Part shown: in pieces, positions 26,665 to 35,328 of the stretch
Layout: each line of letters begins with the position of its first letter
Numbering within the stretch: position 1 is the first letter of the stretch
DNA from: Clostridiisalibacter paucivorans DSM 22131
GTDB lineage: Bacteria; Bacillota; Clostridia; Tissierellales; Clostridiisalibacteraceae
Reading direction: 5' to 3'
Assembly: GCF_000620125.1 (NCBI RefSeq)
Contig: NZ_JHVL01000008.1
Location: 1-55,299, forward strand
DNA: 55,299 nt
Notes under the pieces: model-generated
Seen by the model: only the letters and a program-made list of their open reading frames with translations
Database searches by the model: none
Told to the model about the DNA's origin: nothing
Translations under genes and position numbers: made by a program

Positions 26665-29600
26665 GTGGTCAAAAAATTCAAGAGAGTTTTGGTGGCCAAC
26701 AGGGGTGAGATAGCAATAAGGATATTTAGGGCATGTACAGAATTAGGCATAAGAACTGTGGCCATATACTCCAATGAGGACAGATGCTCATTATTTAGGA
26801 CTAAAGCAGACGAATCATATCTTATAGGCAAAAACAAAGGGCCAGTAGAGGCGTATTTGGACATAGATGAAATAATTAGCTTGGCTCTTAAGAAGGGTGT
26901 AGATGCAATTCATCCTGGATATGGTTTTTTATCTGAAAATCCTGAGTTTGCAAGGAAATGTCAGGATGCAGGTATAGAATTTATTGGTCCAACCCATGAG
27001 ATGATGGAAAAAATGGGAGATAAAATCAAGTCTAAGATTGTAGCCAAAAAGGTAGGAGTACCTACTATTCCTGGAGTTGAAAAGCCTATTACTTCTGATG
27101 AAGAGGCCATAGAATTTGCAAAGGCTTCAGGATATCCAGTTATACTAAAGGCTGCTGCCGGTGGTGGCGGTAGAGGTATGAGGATAGTAAGAGATGAAAA
27201 AGATTTATTAAAAGAATTTCACAGTGCTAAAAGTGAAGCAAAAAAGGCATTTGGTATTGATGACATATTTATAGAAAAATATTTAGAAAGACCTAAACAT
27301 ATAGAAGTACAGATTTTAGGAGATAAGCATGGTAATATAGTACATCTTTATGAAAGGGATTGTTCTATTCAAAGAAGACATCAAAAGATTATAGAGTTTA
27401 CACCATCTCTATGTCTAACTGAAGAGAAAAGGGAGGAAATTTGTAATGATGCCCTTAAGATAGCCAGAGGTGTTAATTATAGGAATGCAGGGACAGTGGA
27501 ATTTCTAGTAGATGCCAATGGAAACCATTACTTTATAGAAATGAATCCTAGAATCCAAGTAGAGCATACCGTTACAGAGATGGTGACAGGGTATGATATA
27601 GTTCAGAGTCAGATATTAGTTGCACAGGGATATACATTGAATTCTCCAGAAATAGGAATATATTCTCAGGATGATATAAATACTAGAGGATATGCCATTC
27701 AGTGTAGAATAACTACAGAAGATCCCTCTAATAATTTTGCACCAGACACAGGAAAGATTGATGTATATAGAACAGGAGCAGGATTTGGCGTAAGACTAGA
27801 TGGTGGTAATGGATTTACTAATGCAATAATAAGTCCATATTATGATAGTTTATTAGTAAAGACTACAGCATGGTCTAGAAATTTTGAAGATGCCATAAGA
27901 AAGGCTATAAGAGCTATAAAGGAAAATAGGATATCAGGAGTAAAAACTAATGAGGCATTTTTAATAAATGTATTGAATCATCAGACATTTAAACAAGGAA
28001 GATGTGATACAGGATTTATTGGTGATAACCCTGAATTATTCGAAATAACTCCTAAAGCAGATAAGGAGTTAAGACTTCTAAAATATCTAGGAGAGAAGAT
28101 AGTAAATGAGACTCAAGGAGATAAAAAAGAATTTGATGTGCCTGTGGTACCCAATATAGAGATACCAAAGGAATTAACAGGTACAAAACAAATATTAGAT
28201 GCTAGAGGTCCTGAAGGACTTGTACAGTGGATAAAGGAACAGAAAAAACTCCTTCTTACTGATACCACAATGAGGGATGCCCATCAGTCACTTATGGCTA
28301 CAAGGGTGAGGACTAGAGATATGATAAAAATTGCCAAGGAAACCTCAGTATTGGCTAAAGACCTATTTTCTCTTGAGATGTGGGGAGGAGCCACTTTTGA
28401 TGTGGCATTTAGGTTTTTAAAGGAATCTCCATGGGATAGATTAGAAGAATTGAGAAAGAGGATCCCAAATATTATGTTCCAAATGTTAATAAGGGGTTCC
28501 AATGGTGTGGGATATAAAAACTATCCTGACAATGTAATAAGAGATTTTATTGATGAATCCTCTAAAAATGGAATAGATGTATTTAGAATATTTGACTCTC
28601 TAAATTGGTTAAAGGGAATGGAAGTAGCAATAGACCAAGTATTGAAAAATAATAAGGTAGCTGAGGCATGTATATGTTATACAGGAGATATATTAGATGA
28701 GCGAAAGGATAAATATAGCTTAGATTACTATGTGAAGATGGCAAAAGCAATAGAGAAGACAGGGGCACATATATTGGGGATTAAAGATATGTCAGCATTG
28801 CTTAAGCCCTATGCTGCTGCAAAACTTATTAAGGCCCTTAAAAATGAGATATCTATTCCTATACATCTTCATACCCATGATACCAGTGGTAATGGTGTAG
28901 CTACTGCATTGATGGCAGCTGAAAGCGGTGTAGATATAATAGATACAGCACTTAATAGTATGTCTGGACTTACTAGTCAGCCAGCACTAAACTCTGTAGT
29001 TGCTGCGTTAGAAAATACAGGTAGAGATACAGGCATAGATTTAGATAACATACAAATGCTTTCTGATTACTGGGATGCTGTAAGACCAGTATATAGTAAA
29101 TTTGAGTCTGGTCTTAAATCAGGTACAGCAGAGATATATAAGTATGAAATTCCAGGGGGGCAATATTCCAACCTTAAACCACAGGTTGAGAGCTTTGGAC
29201 TAGGTCATAGATTTAAAGAAGTTAAAGAGATGTATAAGAAAGTAAATGAAATGCTAGGAGATATCATAAAGGTAACTCCATCTTCAAAGGTAGTAGGAGA
29301 TATGGCAATATTCATGGTTCAGAATAATTTAACACCAGAAAATATATATGAGAAGGCTAAAGGAATGGCATTTCCCGATTCAGTAGTATCTTATTTCAAA
29401 GGAATTATGGGTCAACCAATGGGAGGATTTCCTGAAAAATTACAAAAACTTGTTTTAAAGGGAGAAAAACCTATAACATGTAGACCTGGAGAATTGTTAC
29501 CAGCACAAGAGTTTGAAAAAGACAGAGAATATCTACAACAGAAATTTAATATGGAGCCTACGAAAAAAGATTTGTTGAGCTATGCACTATATCCTAAGGT

Positions 29601-30096
29601 ATTTGAAGACTATCTAAAATATATTAAAGAGTATGGAGATTTAGGTAGGATGGGAAGCGATGTATTTTTCCATGGTCTAGCTGAAGGAGAGACTAGTGAG
29701 ATAGAGATAGAAGAAGGAAAAATATTGGTAGTGAAACTCCATGAGATAGGAGATGTAGATAGAGAAGGATATAGAAATCTATTATTCGATATAAATGGCA
29801 ATAGAAGAGAAATAAGAATAAAGGATAAAGCAGCAGGTGATATGGTAGTAGGAGAGTTTACTAATATGGCAGATCCTGACAATGAAAAGGAAATAGGTGC
29901 AGGAATTCCTGGAAAAGTTTCTAAGGTAGTGGTTAAAGAAGGAGATAAGGTTGAGGAAAATCAAACCCTTGTAATTCTTGAAGCTATGAAGATGGAGACT
30001 GATGTAAAATCAACTATTTCAGGAGAAATTGAATCTATATTAGTTGAAGAAGGACAACAAGTAAAATCAGGAGAATTATTAGTTAAGATTAAGTAA
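26665..30096 (+). CDS. pyc: Pyruvate carboxylase
   Basis: 1143 residues, the normal length for a single-chain pyruvate carboxylase (pyruvate + HCO3- + ATP to oxaloacetate). Domains in order: biotin carboxylase (about 1-450; glycine-rich AAAGGGGRGMR, then FIEMNPRIQVEHTVTE), carboxyltransferase (about 530-800; TTMRDAHQSL and the HLHTHDTSG metal site), a linker/allosteric region, and a C-terminal biotin carrier with EAMKME (biotinyl Lys1109). The start is GTG at 26665, with AGGGAG at 8 bases. It lies directly downstream of the lactate operon but on its own promoter, a natural partner for feeding lactate-derived pyruvate to gluconeogenesis. Confidence 0.96.
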   Translation: MVKKFKRVLVANRGEIAIRIFRACTELGIRTVAIYSNEDRCSLFRTKADESYLIGKNKGPVEAYLDIDEIISLALKKGVDAIHPGYGFLSENPEFARKCQDAGIEFIGPTHEMMEKMGDKIKSKIVAKKVGVPTIPGVEKPITSDEEAIEFAKASGYPVILKAAAGGGGRGMRIVRDEKDLLKEFHSAKSEAKKAFGIDDIFIEKYLERPKHIEVQILGDKHGNIVHLYERDCSIQRRHQKIIEFTPSLCLTEEKREEICNDALKIARGVNYRNAGTVEFLVDANGNHYFIEMNPRIQVEHTVTEMVTGYDIVQSQILVAQGYTLNSPEIGIYSQDDINTRGYAIQCRITTEDPSNNFAPDTGKIDVYRTGAGFGVRLDGGNGFTNAIISPYYDSLLVKTTAWSRNFEDAIRKAIRAIKENRISGVKTNEAFLINVLNHQTFKQGRCDTGFIGDNPELFEITPKADKELRLLKYLGEKIVNETQGDKKEFDVPVVPNIEIPKELTGTKQILDARGPEGLVQWIKEQKKLLLTDTTMRDAHQSLMATRVRTRDMIKIAKETSVLAKDLFSLEMWGGATFDVAFRFLKESPWDRLEELRKRIPNIMFQMLIRGSNGVGYKNYPDNVIRDFIDESSKNGIDVFRIFDSLNWLKGMEVAIDQVLKNNKVAEACICYTGDILDERKDKYSLDYYVKMAKAIEKTGAHILGIKDMSALLKPYAAAKLIKALKNEISIPIHLHTHDTSGNGVATALMAAESGVDIIDTALNSMSGLTSQPALNSVVAALENTGRDTGIDLDNIQMLSDYWDAVRPVYSKFESGLKSGTAEIYKYEIPGGQYSNLKPQVESFGLGHRFKEVKEMYKKVNEMLGDIIKVTPSSKVVGDMAIFMVQNNLTPENIYEKAKGMAFPDSVVSYFKGIMGQPMGGFPEKLQKLVLKGEKPITCRPGELLPAQEFEKDREYLQQKFNMEPTKKDLLSYALYPKVFEDYLKYIKEYGDLGRMGSDVFFHGLAEGETSEIEIEEGKILVVKLHEIGDVDREGYRNLLFDINGNRREIRIKDKAAGDMVVGEFTNMADPDNEKEIGAGIPGKVSKVVVKEGDKVEENQTLVILEAMKMETDVKSTISGEIESILVEEGQQVKSGELLVKIK

Positions 30097-30097
30097 T

Positions 30098-30191
30098 AAG
30101 TTCGTAGTTGGTAGTTCGTAGCATAATGAAAAAAATCTGCAGGATTTTTACAGACTGCTACGGACTACATGCTACCAATTACGGACTACTT
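30098..30191 (+). repeat. Heptad-repeat element (copy 3), convergent-gene terminator
   Basis: Left arm of AGTTCGT/AGTTGGT/AGTTCGT heptads, core AAAAATC-TGCA-GGATTTTT, right arm of ACGGACT-like heptads. It lies between the convergent pyc and 30186 genes and overlaps the end of the latter. Confidence 0.85.
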
Positions 30192-30617
30192 ATTTTTAGA
30201 AAAAATCTTTGTAATACCTTTGATTACTTCTACTACAATCTTTATATATGTAATTATATCATCAGAGGTGTCTTGGATTTTTGTAACTGTATCCGTCACA
30301 CCATCTTCCACTGCTTCTACAGTGTAATTTACCTTTTCTACAGATGATTTTACATTATCTACTATAGCAGGAACGTTTTCTGAAACCTTGTCCATATTTT
30401 TTCTTACACTTGTAGTTATATTCTTAGCATTATCAACTATATCTGGAACGGTATCAATAGTTTCATTTATAGCCTTTTCATTATCTTCTATAATCTGATT
30501 TGTTCTTTTTAAGATATCGTTTATTTTTTTTACAACCATTATTAAATATATTCCTAATATTATACCTACTAATATCAACAAAAATAATAAATGCTCCATT
30601 TGAAAAGTTATATACAT
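30186..30617 (-). CDS. DUF948-like coiled-coil membrane protein
   Basis: 143 residues: one membrane segment at about 9-28, then a long helical tail rich in spaced Val/Ile, Asn, Asp and Lys with repeated patterns (NVPAIVDNVKSSVEKV). This layout is typical of DUF948 general-stress proteins related to YtxG. The start ATG has AGGAGG at 8 bases. It follows the YtxH-like gene on the same strand, a pairing seen in ytxGH-type operons. Its biochemical role is not known. Confidence 0.75.
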   Translation of the reverse strand: MYITFQMEHLLFLLILVGIILGIYLIMVVKKINDILKRTNQIIEDNEKAINETIDTVPDIVDNAKNITTSVRKNMDKVSENVPAIVDNVKSSVEKVNYTVEAVEDGVTDTVTKIQDTSDDIITYIKIVVEVIKGITKIFSKNK

Positions 30618-30651
30618 ATGAAAAACCTCCTAGAATTTAGTAATAATTTAA

Positions 30652-30674
30652 TTCCTCGACTATATGCCGAGGAA
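30652..30674 (-). terminator. Hairpin between the YtxH-like and DUF948-like genes
   Basis: A 7-bp stem TTCCTCG/CGAGGAA (30652-30658 with 30668-30674) flanked by complementary ATTTAAT/ATTAAAT-like sequence. It could attenuate or process the two-gene transcript. Confidence 0.4.
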
Positions 30675-30686
30675 ATATTAAATTTA

Positions 30687-31031
30687 TTACTTGTCTTTTT
30701 CTACAATGTCGTCTTCTTCTCCTTCAATTATTTCTTCATTTTTTATATTTTCCATTTTTCCTTTAAGATTATCCTTTAATACTGCACTCTTTTCTTTAGC
30801 ATTATCGACAGAGTCTTTTAGAGTAGTTTTGACAGTTTTCACTGTGTCTGTAGTTTTGTTGGCTATATCCTTTCTAGTTTCTGAACCTGATTTGGGGGCA
30901 AATAATAAACCTGCAAGTGAACCTAAAGCTGCACCTAAAGCCAATCCTGTTCCAACTTTTTTTACATTTTTAGCCCTTTCTCTTTTCTCTTTTTCTCTTC
31001 TAGCTTTTTCAATCATACCTTTAATTGCCAT
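30687..31031 (-). CDS. YtxH-domain protein
   Basis: 114 residues: a basic N-terminus, a glycine/alanine hydrophobic segment with LGAALGSLAGLLFAPKSG (about 31-48; the YtxH signature GLLFAPKSG), then a charged helical tail ending EEDDIVEKDK. YtxH proteins are general-stress proteins of unknown biochemical role. The start ATG has AGGAGG at 7 bases. It is first of a two-gene minus-strand unit. A GGGTAT element upstream at 31122-31127 may be a stress-sigma -10. Confidence 0.82.
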   Translation of the reverse strand: MAIKGMIEKARREKEKRERAKNVKKVGTGLALGAALGSLAGLLFAPKSGSETRKDIANKTTDTVKTVKTTLKDSVDNAKEKSAVLKDNLKGKMENIKNEEIIEGEEDDIVEKDK

Positions 31032-31121
31032 AAAAAAACCTCCTATAATAAATTTGAAATTGTCATAATGTATTATGAAAAATATGCATATACAAAAAAT
31101 ATTCCAGACCGTGGTCTATTT

Positions 31122-31150
31122 ATACCCAAATACAATAAAAATATTTAAAA
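31122..31150 (-). promoter_or_regulatory. Possible SigB-type promoter of the ytxH-like gene
   Basis: Read on the minus strand: TTTTAA (31150-31145), 17-base spacer, GGGTAT (31127-31122), resembling SigB promoters of Firmicutes. An inverted repeat AGACC-GT-GGTCT at 31106-31117 lies just downstream and could be an operator. Low confidence; a SigB gene is not in the window. Confidence 0.25.
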
Positions 31151-31297
31151 AAAATTAAAAGAATTGTATAGAATATAGTCGATTTGACGAGATATTGCAT
31201 AAAAATTATACAGATTTATAGAAAAAAACATTTGATGATTTTGAAAAATTTGATACTATATACATATAAGATAAATTTTTTAAAAGGAGAATTATCT

Positions 31298-31762
31298 ATG
31301 TTTAAAAATATGAGAAGACAAAATAAGCTTATGGAAGAGAAAAAAGCTAAACAACTTCTTGAAGATGGAGACTATGGTGTATATTGTACCATAGGAGAGA
31401 ATGGGTATCCTTATGGAGTACCTTTAAATTATGTTTATATGAATGGTTCTATATATTTTCATTGTGCAACAGAAGGTCATAAGATTGATAATATGAACTA
31501 CTGTGACAAGACTTCTTTTACGGTTGTTCATGATTATAATATTGTAGGAAAGGAGTTTGATACCCATTATGAAAGTATAGTAGTATATGGAAGGTCAGAA
31601 ATAATAGATGGGGAAGAAAAAAGAGATGCATTAATAGGATTAATAAATAAGTATTCTAAGGATTATATTGCAAAAGGGATTAAATACATAGATAGAGCTA
31701 TAAAAAATACTACTGTAGTAAAAATTAATATAGAACATATAACTGGTAAGCATGGAGAATAG
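31298..31762 (+). CDS. Pyridoxamine 5'-phosphate oxidase-like protein (NimA-type)
   Basis: 154 residues of the split-barrel flavin-binding family: MRRQ and LLEDGDYG near the N-terminus, then YPYGVPLNYVY and IYFHCATEGHKIDN (about 55-65), typical of NimA-like (5-nitroimidazole reductase family) proteins, with FMN expected as cofactor. The start ATG at 31298 has AAAGGAG at 8 bases; an upstream ATG would lack a site. TTGAAA (31241) and TATAAG (31265) form a possible promoter with 18-base spacing. Physiological substrate unknown. Confidence 0.82.
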   Translation: MFKNMRRQNKLMEEKKAKQLLEDGDYGVYCTIGENGYPYGVPLNYVYMNGSIYFHCATEGHKIDNMNYCDKTSFTVVHDYNIVGKEFDTHYESIVVYGRSEIIDGEEKRDALIGLINKYSKDYIAKGIKYIDRAIKNTTVVKINIEHITGKHGE

Positions 31763-31794
31763 TATTGTAACCTATTGGACAAAGTTATAAGGAG

Positions 31795-32061
31795 ATGGTA
31801 TCTATATATAAGGTAGAAGCTATAATAAAAAATAAGAGGGCCTTTGATGCGACCACTGTAGATTATTTTGTAAAAACAGCATCAAGGTTTAGAAGCGAAA
31901 TCAAAATAATTAAAAATGGAAATATATACAATGCAAAAAGTCTTATGGGAATATTGACCATGTTAGCAGAAAGAGGAAAGAATCTTATTATAGCAGCAGA
32001 AGGAAAGGACGAGGTACAAGCAACAGAAGCCTTACATGTATTTATAGAGAATAAAATATAG
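31795..32061 (+). CDS. HPr-like protein lacking the phospho-histidine (Crh-like)
   Basis: An 88-residue HPr fold. Compared with HPr (GLHARP), the active-site segment here is AFDATT: the phospho-acceptor His15 is Asp and Arg17 is Thr. The regulatory serine motif is kept as NAKSLMGIL. It therefore cannot take part in normal PTS phosphotransfer, but may still be a target of HPr kinase like Crh. The start is odd: the ATG at 31795 directly abuts GGAG with no spacer. If translation began at the ATA at 31804, 9 bases after GGAG, Asp and Ser would fall exactly at positions 15 and 46. It lies 32 bases after the NimA-like gene. Confidence 0.8.
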   Translation: MVSIYKVEAIIKNKRAFDATTVDYFVKTASRFRSEIKIIKNGNIYNAKSLMGILTMLAERGKNLIIAAEGKDEVQATEALHVFIENKI

Positions 32062-32062
32062 T

Positions 32063-32130
32063 GTAGTCTGTAGATAGTTTAATCAATAACATATCAGTTA
32101 GTAGCTAATATTAGTTACTAACTGTTTTTT
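32063..32130 (+). repeat. Heptad-repeat element (copy 4) with intrinsic terminator
   Basis: Heptads AGTCTGT and AGATAGT, then a near-perfect palindrome at 32095-32124 (15 bp per arm, one G-T pair) followed by six T at 32125-32130. It acts as the terminator of the HPr-like gene. Confidence 0.8.
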
Positions 32131-32201
32131 AAATCTAAAACATTATCGTTCTCAAATGAATAGTATAAAGTGAAAACTTATATTAAGAGGGGATGATAAT
32201 A

Positions 32202-33566
32202 ATGGAAGAAATCATTTATACAGTTCAACCGGGAGATACTTTATATTTAATAGCAAGAAAATATAATACTACTATAGAGGCTATAATGAAATTGAATAAT
32301 TTATCAAATACCATGCTGATGGTTGGACAGAAGCTTATGATACCATTATATTCGGAGGTAATGGTTGATAGGGAGAGGGTCAATATAAGGGTTGGTCCAG
32401 CAACAACATACCCCGTTATGACTCAAATGGTGAGAGGGGCATTACTACCTGTGATTTCTGATACAAATAACTGGTATAAAGTGAGACTCTATGATGGGAG
32501 GGAAGGATGGGTATATAAAGAATTGGTGGATTTTAGAACCTATGGGGGAGAAAAACCTATATCAGATATTTTAGGCTATTATACTTTAGAAGAAGGTCCA
32601 ACATTACCCAGTTCATATGAGTCTTTTGTAAATAATCCTCAGCTTATATCTCAAGTAGCCCCATTTTTATTTAGAATATCTTTGGAAAATCCTACTAGAA
32701 TAGAGAAGTTTGGAGAATTCACTGATGAATATTTAAAAGAGATAGTGGATATAGCACACAATAATAATATAAAGGTATTGCCTGTAATCCACAATCTTCT
32801 TTATAGTGGTGGAGATACTAATATATCAAAACAAGTAGTAAGTGTATTGGTTTCTGATAGACTGAATAGGCAGGCATTTATAGCCAATACTATAGAGTTA
32901 ATAGAGAAATATGGTGCAGATGGTGTAAATATAGATATAGAAGATGTGTATTTAAAAGATAGTGATAATTTGTCTAAATTATTCCAAGAATTAGGAGAAG
33001 CATTGAGAAAGAGGGGATATTATTTATCGGCATCAATACCTTCCAGGGTGAGTGATGAACCCTTTAATCCATTTTCAGATCCCTTTGATTATGAGGTCAT
33101 AGGGGATGCAGTAGATGAATTTGTAGTTATGCTATACAATGAGCATGGATGGCCTGGCAGTGGACCTGGACCAGTAGTTTCCATAGGATGGATGGATAGA
33201 GTATTGGATTATACAGTAACAAAAATGCCAAAGGAAAAGATTATGGCTGCTGTATCAGTATTTGGATTTGACTTCAATGTAACCACTGGGAGAAATAGCT
33301 ATATAACCTATGAAGGTGCAATGGCCTTAGCGGATAAATATGGAAAGACAATAATGTTTGATGAAAATACTAAAACACCTATGTTTTCTTATGTAGATGA
33401 ACAGGGTAATTATCATGAAGTATGGTTTGAAAATGCTCAAAGCATATATGAAAAGATTAAATTGGCATGGGACTATGGCATAAAAGGTGTAGCATTATGG
33501 AGATTGGGTATGGAAGATAATAATATTTGGAATATGTTAGACGAGGATGTGGTGGTTTCAAGATAG
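32202..33566 (+). CDS. LysM-SH3-GH18 protein (spore peptidoglycan hydrolase-like)
   Basis: 454 residues: LysM at about 6-48 (YTVQPGDTLYLIARKY), a bacterial SH3 at about 55-112 (VNIRVGPATTYP, GWVYKEL), then a GH18 barrel at about 120-450 with the active-site motif DGVNIDIE (240-247; catalytic Glu247, the first inner Asp replaced by Asn). There is no signal peptide, as expected for enzymes made in the mother cell and placed on the spore coat or cortex (YaaH/SleL-like). The start ATG at 32202 follows GAGGGG. An N-acetylglucosaminidase acting on cortex fragments during germination is likely. The SH3 insertion between LysM and GH18 is less common. Confidence 0.87.
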   Translation: MEEIIYTVQPGDTLYLIARKYNTTIEAIMKLNNLSNTMLMVGQKLMIPLYSEVMVDRERVNIRVGPATTYPVMTQMVRGALLPVISDTNNWYKVRLYDGREGWVYKELVDFRTYGGEKPISDILGYYTLEEGPTLPSSYESFVNNPQLISQVAPFLFRISLENPTRIEKFGEFTDEYLKEIVDIAHNNNIKVLPVIHNLLYSGGDTNISKQVVSVLVSDRLNRQAFIANTIELIEKYGADGVNIDIEDVYLKDSDNLSKLFQELGEALRKRGYYLSASIPSRVSDEPFNPFSDPFDYEVIGDAVDEFVVMLYNEHGWPGSGPGPVVSIGWMDRVLDYTVTKMPKEKIMAAVSVFGFDFNVTTGRNSYITYEGAMALADKYGKTIMFDENTKTPMFSYVDEQGNYHEVWFENAQSIYEKIKLAWDYGIKGVALWRLGMEDNNIWNMLDEDVVVSR

Positions 33567-33574
33567 TCAAATAT

Positions 33575-33642
33575 AGTCTGTAGTAAAACGAAAGTTAGTA
33601 TCTAGTAGTTGGTAGTTACTAACTACCAACTACGAATTAATT
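33575..33642 (+). repeat. Heptad-repeat element (copy 5)
   Basis: AGTCTGT-like units, then a perfect palindrome at 33605-33633 (13 bp arms built of AGTTGGT heptads, loop ACT). It probably terminates the GH18 gene. Confidence 0.85.
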
Positions 33643-33657
33643 CATTTTTCAATATAG

Positions 33658-33686
33658 TTGTAACTATTTAACTATAGTATTATAAT
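33658..33686 (+). promoter_or_regulatory. SigA-type promoter of the hemerythrin gene
   Basis: TTGTAA at 33658-33663, 17-base spacer, TATAAT at 33681-33686, 38 bases before the start. Confidence 0.7.
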
Positions 33687-33724
33687 ATCTATAACTATTA
33701 AGATAAAGAGTGGAGGAGATATAT

Positions 33725-34141
33725 ATGTTATTTAAGTGGAAGGATAAATATACTACCAATGTGGGAGAGATTGATAAGCAACATAGAAAATTATTTGAGA
33801 TAGGTTCAAGACTATACTATATAATGATATTAAATGATGATATAGATCATTATGATGAAATAATGGCTATAGTTGAAGAACTTAAAAATTATACTATATA
33901 TCATTTTGATTATGAAGAAAAACTAATGGAATCCCATGGATATGAAGACTTAGCTGAACACAAAAAAAAGCATACAATATTTGTGAATAAAATAAAAGAA
34001 GTAAGTGCTAAAGATATAGATGAGCAACAAAAAGGTATAACTATGGATATTATTATGTTTATTGCCGATTGGATAGAAAAACATATATTGGGTACAGATA
34101 TGAAATACAAAGAATTTTTCAATAGTAACGGAGTATATTAA
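33725..34141 (+). CDS. Bacteriohemerythrin
   Basis: A 138-residue single-domain hemerythrin with all seven di-iron ligands: His20, His60, Glu64, His79, His83, His120 and Asp125. It binds O2 reversibly and in anaerobes is thought to sense or scavenge oxygen in the cytoplasm. The start ATG at 33725 has GGAGGAG at 6 bases. It is followed within 30 bases by a small gene of unknown function and a HAD phosphatase, likely co-transcribed. Confidence 0.93.
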   Translation: MLFKWKDKYTTNVGEIDKQHRKLFEIGSRLYYIMILNDDIDHYDEIMAIVEELKNYTIYHFDYEEKLMESHGYEDLAEHKKKHTIFVNKIKEVSAKDIDEQQKGITMDIIMFIADWIEKHILGTDMKYKEFFNSNGVY

Positions 34142-34170
34142 AAATTGTCATGGAATATATAAAGGGAAAT

Positions 34171-34500
34171 ATGCATATATATAGTGATTTTGATATAAGG
34201 GTAATAGCAGAAGAAGACGGAAATATAGATTTATTTATTCCCATAGACTATAGAACTTTAAATTTGGAGATGGATAGACTGCCAAACTATATTGTATCTA
34301 GATTTCAATTTTTAAAGGTTAGAGGCATAATTATAAGGTTTAATATCTCCAATGGAAACAACAACTGTACTATACATATATTAAGAAATATAGACTTACA
34401 ATCAGCCATATCAAATTTCGAAGTAGATTATTTTAATAGGGATATAATAATAAAATTGGATTCCTATGCAGTCTATATGGCATTTAAAGAAAGGGGATAA
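34171..34500 (+). CDS. Conserved-looking protein of unknown function
   Basis: About 109 residues (116 if an ATG at 34150 is used). I prefer the ATG at 34171 because AAAGGG precedes it, whereas 34150 has no ribosome site. It is a soluble protein with alternating hydrophobic strands (GIIIRFNIS, IIIKLDSYAVYM) and no motif I recognise. It starts 29 bases after the hemerythrin stop and its end sits just before the HAD gene's start, so it belongs to that small operon. Confidence 0.65.
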   Translation: MHIYSDFDIRVIAEEDGNIDLFIPIDYRTLNLEMDRLPNYIVSRFQFLKVRGIIIRFNISNGNNNCTIHILRNIDLQSAISNFEVDYFNRDIIIKLDSYAVYMAFKERG

Positions 34501-34504
34501 GATT

Positions 34505-35236
34505 TTGTCTAAAATTAGTGCTTTTTTTGATATTGATGGAACTCTATATAGAAATTCATTAATGATTCAACATTTCAAAAAATTGATAAAATATGAGATG
34601 ATAGATCCAGCTATTTGGCATAATAATGTAAAACACACATATTCGGAATGGGAAAAGAGATATGGAGATTTCGAAGATTATTTGGAAGAGTTAGCGGAAT
34701 TTTATGTAAAAGAATTAAAGGGAATAAATAAAGATTATATAGATTTTATAGCAAGTCAGGTAATAAAGGTAAATGGAGATAAAGTATATAAATATACTAG
34801 AAATAAGATAGAATGGCATAAGTCTAAGGGGCATCAAATATTTTTTATATCAGGAAGTCCAGACTTTTTAGTGGAAAAGATGGCGGGGAAATATGGTGTA
34901 ACCCAGTGTAGGGGTAGTAAGTATCTTGTAGATGAAAATAATAACTTCACTGGAGAAATATTTAAGATGTGGGACTCTGAAAACAAGCAAAAGACCATAG
35001 ACGAATTTGTAGAAAAATACAATGTGGACTTGGACAATAGCTATTCATATGGTGATACTGTAGGTGATTTATCTATGCTAAATATGGTGGGAAACCCCAT
35101 AGCAATTAATCCCAACAAGGACTTATTAAAGGCAATAAAGGAAGATAGGAATTTATATAAAAAAACTACAATAGTAGTAGAAAGAAAGGATATAATATAT
35201 AAATTATCTCCAGATGTAGAAGTTATAGAAATGTAG
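34505..35236 (+). CDS. HAD-IB family phosphatase (SerB-like)
   Basis: A 244-residue HAD hydrolase: motif I FDIDGTLY with nucleophile Asp9 and Asp11, motif II FFISGSP, and motif III/IV region YSYGDTVGDLSML. The HAD-IB cap places it near SerB/CicA-like phosphatases; the true substrate is not determinable. The start is TTG at 34505, preceded by AAAGGGG at 8 bases. It is the last gene of the hemerythrin operon and is followed by a repeat element at the convergent junction. Confidence 0.83.
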   Translation: MSKISAFFDIDGTLYRNSLMIQHFKKLIKYEMIDPAIWHNNVKHTYSEWEKRYGDFEDYLEELAEFYVKELKGINKDYIDFIASQVIKVNGDKVYKYTRNKIEWHKSKGHQIFFISGSPDFLVEKMAGKYGVTQCRGSKYLVDENNNFTGEIFKMWDSENKQKTIDEFVEKYNVDLDNSYSYGDTVGDLSMLNMVGNPIAINPNKDLLKAIKEDRNLYKKTTIVVERKDIIYKLSPDVEVIEM

Positions 35237-35328
35237 TTTAGTCCGTAGCATGTAGTCTGTAGCACAATGAAGAAATCCCATGGATTTCATCCATCAGCTA
35301 CGAACTACGGACTACGAACTACTAACTT
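35233..35328 (+). repeat. Heptad-repeat element (copy 6)
   Basis: Left heptads AGTCCGT/AGTCTGT, TAATGAA-like link, core GAAATCC-CAT-GGATTTC (perfect 7 bp), right heptads ACGAACT/ACGGACT. It spans the junction between convergent genes and probably terminates both. Confidence 0.9.

Noticed and set aside
30691-31068. 125-codon plus-strand ORF opposite the YtxH-like gene
   Set aside because: It is an antisense shadow of a clear YtxH-family gene with a good ribosome site.
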